Below, piece by piece: positions 6,540 through 11,338 of a DNA stretch of 11,338 nt. The stretch comes from JBFJVZ01 sp041623895 (GTDB lineage Bacteria > Planctomycetota > Planctomycetia > Pirellulales > Pirellulaceae). The notes under the pieces were generated by a model. The model searched no databases. It had not been told where the DNA came from and saw only the letters and a program-made list of their open reading frames with translations. A program made the translations under genes and the position numbers. How positions within the stretch are numbered: the first letter of the stretch is position 1; the number at the start of each line of letters is the position of its first letter. The stretch spans positions 1-11,338 of the forward strand of contig JBFJVZ010000253.1 in NCBI GenBank assembly GCA_041623895.1, read 5' to 3'.

Positions 6540-9059
6540 TTGAAAACGACAACTTGGATCATCGTTGGTCTCGCCTTGGTTGGCGTTTTCTTCTTTTTTT
6601 TCCAACGAGCCCGGGACTCTGCTGAATCGACCGCTCAACGGAACGCTCTGCTGAAAAAGGAGCAACAACGTAAGATTGCATCTGCATTGTCGCCCAGCAG
6701 TGCAGCGACAACGGAGCCCGTTGAGCCAGTCGCGTCGACTAAACCAATGCTTGAAGAATCCCAACAAAAGCACATATGGGATTTAGAACACTACACATTT
6801 GAGTTGGAGTGGAAATTTGGAAAGCAAGTCAAGGATGCGATAGGCGACAAGGACAAGGAAAAACTATTGACTTGTTTTCTAGCGGACGCCGATGGCAGCA
6901 TCCCGGCATGGGAGGACGAACGCCATTCAACTGGAACTTGGTGGCGGCAGTACGATCTTGACAGCGGAGCGGATGATCGGCGGGTAAGTGCGGAACAGGT
7001 AGCCGATTTCTTGATCGATGCAGTCGGCGACTTTACCGTGATCGGCAAGGTTGGGCTGCGAGTTCTGCAGATTCATCCTGACCCCCAGGTGGAACACCAG
7101 TACCGTTTGAAAATCCTCCTGACCGCATCCGGTAGTGATCAAACAGGCCCGGCCTCGCTGTCGTCAATCCATCAGGTTGTTGTTCAGTTTGCTAATGACC
7201 AAGAGATCATTGACGCCAAGATTATTAAAAACTGGAAGGTTGTTTCGTTGACCACACGCAGCGCGGACCAAACTTTTTTTGCTGATGCAACAAAACCATT
7301 CGGCTTGGATCAGCTCGACTTGCCCGATAACTGGAAGTGCGCTCCCGGGGCCCAAATCGATAGTTATACATGCCAAACAGCCGTTGACGACTTCGATCGC
7401 GACGGTTATCTGGATATCGCGATTTCATCGTTACAAGGCAAGCAATACCTGTTGAGATCCATTAACGGCGAGTCCTTTGAGGACGTAACCGAAGAATCTG
7501 GTCTCCCCGACCAACGATTTTTCTCGCACACAACCTTTGCAACTTGGATCGACTACGACAACGATGGCTTTCCAGATCTTCTGCTCGGTAAGAACATGTA
7601 TCACAACGAGCGGGGCCAACGATTCCGTCTCGTAACTTCCAGTTCTGGCTTAAGATTAAGTGCCGCGACCATGGGTGCGGTCGTCGTCGATTTCGACTGT
7701 GACGGATGGCTTGATCTGTACGTGCTGAATCATCATGGCGATCGCGGTGATCACAGAATCGGCTTCGTCGAGGACGATACGAAATCGGGCGTCCCGAATC
7801 AATTGTGGCGGAATCTTGGAAATGGGAAGTTTCAGGATGTCACCGCGGACGCCGGGGTAGACGGGGCCGCGCGGCACAGCTTCGCTGCCACTTGGTTCTA
7901 TGCAAACGAAGATCGCTATCCCGACCTGTACTTGGTGAATGACTTCGGTCGCAACTGTCTGTTTATCAATCGGGGCAATGGCAAATTCGACGACGTTACC
8001 GTCAAATCCGGTGTCGGGGATTTCGCCAACAGCATGGGGGTGGCAGCCGGCGATTTGGATAATGACGGAAGCTCCGAGATCTACGTTGCCAACATGTTCT
8101 CGAAAATGGGACGGCGAATCATCTCGCATGTCAGTGCAAGTGATTATCCGGATGGGGTGTTTCGCGGCATCGAAGGCGCATGTGCTGGTAGTCACCTTTA
8201 CAAACAGTCGGGATCCGAGCTCGTTTACGAAGAAATCAGCGTCGAAAAATCGGTCAATGAAGTTGGCTGGGCGTACGCCCCCGTTTTTGCCGATTTCGAT
8301 GCCGATGGGCTGCTCGACATCTACGCGACCAGTGGTTTCATCAGCGTCGACCGAAAGAAGCCCGATGGCTGAACGTGTTTTTGGAGGGCTGTCGTGTCAC
8401 AGCCAATGGACATGAAATGCCAAATAGAGCCCCAAGGTGACATCGATTCCTCCTCCGGGGAGTTTTGGGTGAACAATCCTTTCGAGATGCTGAGCGGCAA
8501 ACACAATTTCAGCGCGTACGAGCAGAACAAATTCTTTCTCAATCGCCCCCGCCAACCATTTGTCGATCTGTCTTTTGAGTCCGGGACGAACATAGATTCT
8601 GACTCGCGATCCGCGATCGCAGCTGATTTTGACAGAGACGGCGATTTGGATTTGCTGGTTGGCAGCGTGGGTGGTGGCCCAATCCGTCTGTTCCAGAATC
8701 GTATTCTCACAAACAATCACCGCGTGCGAATCGACCTGCAGGGGACGGTCAGCAATCGACAGGGAATCGGCGCTCGCGTGGTCGCCGAAGTTTCCGGCAG
8801 GTTGATTACACGTGACGTGTTCCCAACCAATGGATTCATGGGGCAGTCACCGGCAGAACTAATCTTGGGCGTTGGCCAGGCAGAAAGAATTGACCGGCTG
8901 ACGGTTCGCTGGCCCACAGGACAAGAAGATGTGTTCACGGACCTGCCTGTCGAAGCGGTAATCAGCATCGTCGAGGGTGAGGCGGGGCACACGGTCCACA
9001 GTCAGGAATGGATGCCGGCAAACTCACCCGCCCTTACAACTTACCCACATTCCCGGTAG
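6540..9059 (+). CDS. FG-GAP/ASPIC-UnbV (CRTAC1-like) protein with in-frame UGA, candidate selenoprotein
   Basis: Read through the TGA at 8370, this is one 839-residue protein; if the TGA stops translation it splits into 610 residues (6540-8372) and an open remainder of 228 codons (8373-9059) in the same frame. An N-terminal membrane anchor (about 5-21) precedes a basic, coiled linker and a globular part of unknown type (about 75-245). FG-GAP/VCBS calcium-type motifs follow at DDFDRDGYLDI (283-293), IDYDNDGFPDL (337-347), VDFDCDGWLDL (383-393), GDLDNDGSSEI (504-514) and ADFDADGLLDI (584-594), with another after the TGA at ADFDRDGDLDL (695-705). The ASPIC/UnbV domain is at about 726-813. The recoded residue would be 611, in DG-Sec-TCFWR, giving a Sec-x-Cys pair. 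Function is unknown; FG-GAP propellers mediate binding at the cell surface. Basic residues after the anchor leave the topology unclear. The gene is flanked by unrelated genes. Confidence 0.82.
8374..8414 (+). promoter_or_regulatory. SECIS-like hairpin immediately after the in-frame UGA
   Basis: The UGA is 8370-8372. The upper stem is a perfect 6 bp, GGCTGT (8387-8392) with ACAGCC (8399-8404), closing a 6-nt loop CGTGTC (8393-8398) whose second base is G. The lower stem is 5 bp, CGTGT (8374-8378) with ACATG (8410-8414), with one G-U pair; TT/AA can pair between them. Twenty nucleotides separate UGA from the apical loop. As I recall the bacterial SECIS model, it requires a 16-37-nt spacer, an upper stem of at least 4 bp, and a G in the first two loop positions; all are met. 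The hairpin lies inside coding sequence, as bacterial SECIS elements do. Confidence 0.7.
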
Positions 9060-9132
9060 TTCGCGGCGCGCTTAGCAATCAATGCATCGCTCGCCAGCGC
9101 CGGTTAACAGTCGGCCCACTGGGCTAAGACCT

Positions 9133-9147
9133 GGCGTTCACAACGCC
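9133..9147 (+). other. Small hairpin upstream of rtcA
   Basis: GGCGTT (9133-9138) pairs with AACGCC (9142-9147) around a 3-nt loop, 31 nt before the rtcA start. No U tract follows, so it is not a clear terminator for the preceding gene. A second, weaker GCCC/GGGC hairpin lies just before it (9114-9124). The role is unknown. Confidence 0.35.
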
Positions 9148-9178
9148 GCTTAGAGTCAGGCCAGTGAGGAGAATTGAA

Positions 9179-10258
9179 ATGCTTGAAATCGACGGTTCGC
9201 GTGGTGAAGGCGGCGGGCAAATTCTGCGTTCGTCGCTGGCGCTTTCGATGATCGTTGGCAAGCCGGTTTCGATCACGAAAATCCGGGCCGGCCGTAAGAA
9301 GCCCGGACTCATGCAGCAGCATCTCACTTCCGTTCGCGCCGCGGCGGAAATCTGTAACGCCGACGTGCAAGGCGCCGAAATTGGCTCGCTGGGAATCGTT
9401 TTCACACCAGGCGACCCCGTTGCCGGTGACTATAGTTTTGCTGTCGGCACTGCGGGAAGCACGACGCTGGTGCTGCAGACCCTGTTGCCAGGTTTGCTTG
9501 CAGCCGAAGGAACGTCTCGCGTTGTACTGGAAGGTGGCACACATAATCCCTTCGCTCCACCGGCGGACTTTCTCACCAAGGCATTTCTTCCGCTGTTGCG
9601 GCGGATGGGGGCGCAAATCGATTTGCAAGTTGACCGTTTCGGTTTTTATCCGCGGGGCGGTGGGCGTATTACCGCAACGATCGATGGTCTTAAGCACTGG
9701 CAAAGCTTTCAGTTGTTGGAGCGCGGCGAGATCAAGGATCGGCACGTCAAAGCCATCGTAGCCAACCTGCCCGTCACCATCGCGCAGCGAGAATGTCTTG
9801 CGATTGCCCGTCAAACAAATTGGCCCGATCGTTGCTTCCACCAGCAGGCAGTGACCTCCGCTGGCGGCCCGGGCAATGTCGTGTTCGTCGAACTGGTTTG
9901 CGAGCACGTTAGCGAATTGTTCACCGGCTTCGGCCGTCGCGGCGTTCCCGCGGAAGAAGTTGCCCTGGGTGCCCTGAATGAGTGCCACGAATACATTGCG
10001 GCCGATGTCCCCGTAGGCACACACTTGGCCGACCAATTGATGCTACCACTGGGCATTGCCGCCCAGCGGGGCGTGAGCGGAGCATTTCGGACGATAAGAC
10101 TGAGCCAACACTCGCAAACGAACTTGGACATACTCGCGGAGTTTCTCCGCGGCGTAACGATTGACGTTGTTGCCGACGAAAACGAGAACTTCACGATCAG
10201 ATTTACGCCGCGCCGGCGCAAGGAGCGCGGTAGCACGGCTGTGCGGTCGCAGAGTTGA
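9179..10258 (+). CDS. rtcA: RNA 3'-terminal phosphate cyclase RtcA
   Basis: A 359-residue cytoplasmic enzyme that uses ATP to convert an RNA 3'-phosphate to a 2',3'-cyclic phosphate through an adenylated-histidine intermediate. The ATG at 9179 has GAGGAG 7 nt upstream (9166-9171); an earlier in-frame GTG at 9164 would overlap that site. Diagnostic sequence includes the N-terminal IDGSRGEGGGQILRSSLALS (4-23), GGTHNPFAPPADF (119-131), the glycine signature YPRGGGRI (157-164) and GTHLADQLMLPL (280-291), whose His282 corresponds to the catalytic His309 of the E. coli enzyme. Length is slightly above the E. coli protein (338); the surplus is mostly a basic C-terminal tail. It lies 4 nt before aat, forming an operon. 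No rtcB ligase or rtcR regulator is in the window, so the usual repair operon arrangement is absent here. Confidence 0.95.
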   Translation: MLEIDGSRGEGGGQILRSSLALSMIVGKPVSITKIRAGRKKPGLMQQHLTSVRAAAEICNADVQGAEIGSLGIVFTPGDPVAGDYSFAVGTAGSTTLVLQTLLPGLLAAEGTSRVVLEGGTHNPFAPPADFLTKAFLPLLRRMGAQIDLQVDRFGFYPRGGGRITATIDGLKHWQSFQLLERGEIKDRHVKAIVANLPVTIAQRECLAIARQTNWPDRCFHQQAVTSAGGPGNVVFVELVCEHVSELFTGFGRRGVPAEEVALGALNECHEYIAADVPVGTHLADQLMLPLGIAAQRGVSGAFRTIRLSQHSQTNLDILAEFLRGVTIDVVADENENFTIRFTPRRRKERGSTAVRSQS

Positions 10259-10262
10259 TAAG

Positions 10263-10979
10263 ATGTCGGACGTCGATTTCGATCAAATCTTTCCATCCGT
10301 TTCCACGGCAAGCAAAGAGGGAATGCTGTTGATCGGCGGCGAGTTGACCCCCGAATGGTTGATCGCTGCTTACCGCAGAGGAATATTCCCTTGGCCCATC
10401 TGCGAAGGAAAGCGGGAGATCCTGGCGTGGTGGTCCCCCGATCCTCGTGCGACTCTACCACTGGATGAGTTTCACATTTCCAAGCGATTGAAACGCCGGA
10501 TTCGAAGCGGTCGGTTTCGAATCACCTGTAATCGTGATTTTGCCGGTGTGATCGCCGCTTGCGCTGAACCACGTGATTACGAGCCGGAGACTTGGATAAC
10601 AGCGGACATCAAGGCCGCCTATCAGAAACTTCACCACCTGGGCCACGCCCACAGTGTGGAGAGTTGGCTCGGCGAAGAGCTGGTTGGGGGAGTCTACGGT
10701 GTAGCACTGGGTGGAATGTTCGCGGGCGAATCGATGTTCCATCGCGTCACGGATGCATCAAAGGTCGCATTGGCTTATCTGGTCCAACACCTCAGGGCAC
10801 GCGGATACATTCTCTTTGACATCCAACAGCAAACGCGGCATGCCGAAAGCCTAGGAGCCAAGTTGATTTCTCGCTCGGAATTTCTGACGCAGTTGCAAGA
10901 AGCGATTGCCACTCCAGCATCCTTTGGATCACAGCTCCATTACGTTGACCCGCTATTCGCCCCAAGATCTTCCCAATGA
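10263..10979 (+). CDS. aat: Leucyl/phenylalanyl-tRNA--protein transferase Aat
   Basis: A 238-residue cytoplasmic enzyme that moves Leu or Phe from aminoacyl-tRNA onto proteins with N-terminal Arg or Lys, marking them for the ClpS/ClpAP N-degron pathway. Family features are clear: LLIGGELTPEWLIAAYRRGIFPW across 22-44, WWSPDPRATLP (56-66), the SVESW segment (131-135), GGVYGVALGGMFAGESMF (142-159) and a C-terminal FDIQQQTRHAESLGA region (185-199). Length is normal for the family. I start at ATG 10263, 4 nt after the rtcA stop; a longer frame reaching back to 10161 overlaps rtcA and adds unrelated residues. No good ribosome site precedes this ATG, so translation is probably coupled to rtcA. The pairing with rtcA is not one I know as a standard operon. 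Confidence 0.95.
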   Translation: MSDVDFDQIFPSVSTASKEGMLLIGGELTPEWLIAAYRRGIFPWPICEGKREILAWWSPDPRATLPLDEFHISKRLKRRIRSGRFRITCNRDFAGVIAACAEPRDYEPETWITADIKAAYQKLHHLGHAHSVESWLGEELVGGVYGVALGGMFAGESMFHRVTDASKVALAYLVQHLRARGYILFDIQQQTRHAESLGAKLISRSEFLTQLQEAIATPASFGSQLHYVDPLFAPRSSQ

Positions 10980-11008
10980 ATGCTGCCGTGCGCAAGAGTA
11001 CAGCCTGA

Positions 11009-11338
11009 TACTTCGTTGGCAGTAAGAACAGGCCGAAGTCGATCAACGAACAAATCGACAATCGATGTCGCCGACGCTGCCACCTCGGCTGGCAATTCGC
11101 CAGCAGTCAGCTGGCAGTTTTAGGCAACGGCATCGGAGGAAAAGCGACGCAGTGCGGCAAGTGTCCCGCAAAAGAACAGCAAATGGGCGATGAGGGACTC
11201 GCACAATACGCTGAGGCATGGGAAAAACAGCAAACCGCTAGGCCAGGCGCAGCAAAAAGCGCAGCAGTTGATACCGAAAGATTGGCTACGATGCTGGTAC
11301 AGCTACTGGACCGGCAGCAGCTGTTGGACCTGATGCAG
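11009..11338 (+). CDS. Partial open frame at the right edge, start uncertain
   Basis: A frame with no stop runs 110 codons from 11009 off the end of the window, which is longer than expected by chance. I do not recognise it. The only standard start inside is ATG 11183, which has no ribosome site; from there the visible part is Gln/Ala/Leu-rich and helical (QLLDRQQLLDLMQ at the edge). The part before that ATG carries a C-x3-C-H cluster (about 11066-11083) and a C-x2-C (11153-11164), suggestive of a zinc site and therefore of coding. The same frame extends back through TGA 11006 to ATG 10976, which overlaps the aat stop as ATGA. It could be a degraded gene, a gene with an unusual start, or chance. 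Confidence 0.35.

Noticed and set aside
8372..8394. Frameshift between the two halves of the FG-GAP/UnbV gene
   Set aside because: The distance between the reading frames of both halves is a multiple of three, so the only interruption is the TGA codon itself.
10161..10262. Longer Aat start at 10161
   Set aside because: It overlaps the end of rtcA, and the added residues have no place in the Aat family; ATG 10263 gives the normal length.
1..11338. CRISPR arrays, tRNA or rRNA genes, insertion sequences
   Set aside because: No regularly spaced repeat series, no tRNA-like cloverleaf or rRNA stretch that I recognise, and no transposase-like protein were seen on either strand.

Overview
The window looks like chromosome of a planctomycete, probably of the Pirellulales/Rhodopirellula type. 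This is inferred from gene content: an ECF sigma factor of the planctomycete-rich PF07638 type, secreted proteins of unknown role, a caspase-like protease, an FG-GAP/ASPIC-UnbV protein, long spacers and hairpin-rich intergenic repeats. No marker gene was compared. Six of the genes end with ordinary TGA or TAA stops, so the genetic code appears standard.

Layout. Positions 1-252 hold a nested inverted-repeat element and no gene. On the minus strand, a small secreted cysteine-pair/proline-rich protein (1093-1563) is followed by a clear intrinsic terminator (1036-1062) and then an ECF sigma factor (253-882). A 753-bp spacer (1564-2316) follows. On the plus strand come a secreted DUF4384-like protein (2317-3339), a terminator, a 20-bp tandem repeat, then a tight pair: a secreted caspase-like protease with a C-terminal PDZ domain (3521-4585) and, 22 nt later, a secreted serpin with a PDZ domain inserted in its fold (4608-6050). 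After a 489-bp spacer comes an FG-GAP/ASPIC-UnbV protein (6540-9059) interrupted once by an in-frame TGA at 8370. Then rtcA (9179-10258) and aat (10263-10979) form a two-gene operon. A partial open frame runs off the right edge.

Two items stand out. First, the caspase-PDZ and serpin-PDZ genes look like an exported protease and inhibitor pair. The serpin has an inhibitory-type hinge and a predicted P1 lysine, the kind of residue metacaspase-like enzymes prefer, and both proteins carry PDZ domains. The DUF4384-like neighbour belongs to a domain class often found with bacterial caspases, so it may be a third component.

Second, the FG-GAP/UnbV gene reads in the same frame on both sides of its TGA. 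A 41-nt hairpin begins two bases after that TGA, and its geometry and apical-loop G match a bacterial SECIS element. The gene is therefore a strong candidate for a selenoprotein of about 839 residues with selenocysteine at position 611. A recent nonsense mutation or a sequencing error is the main alternative.
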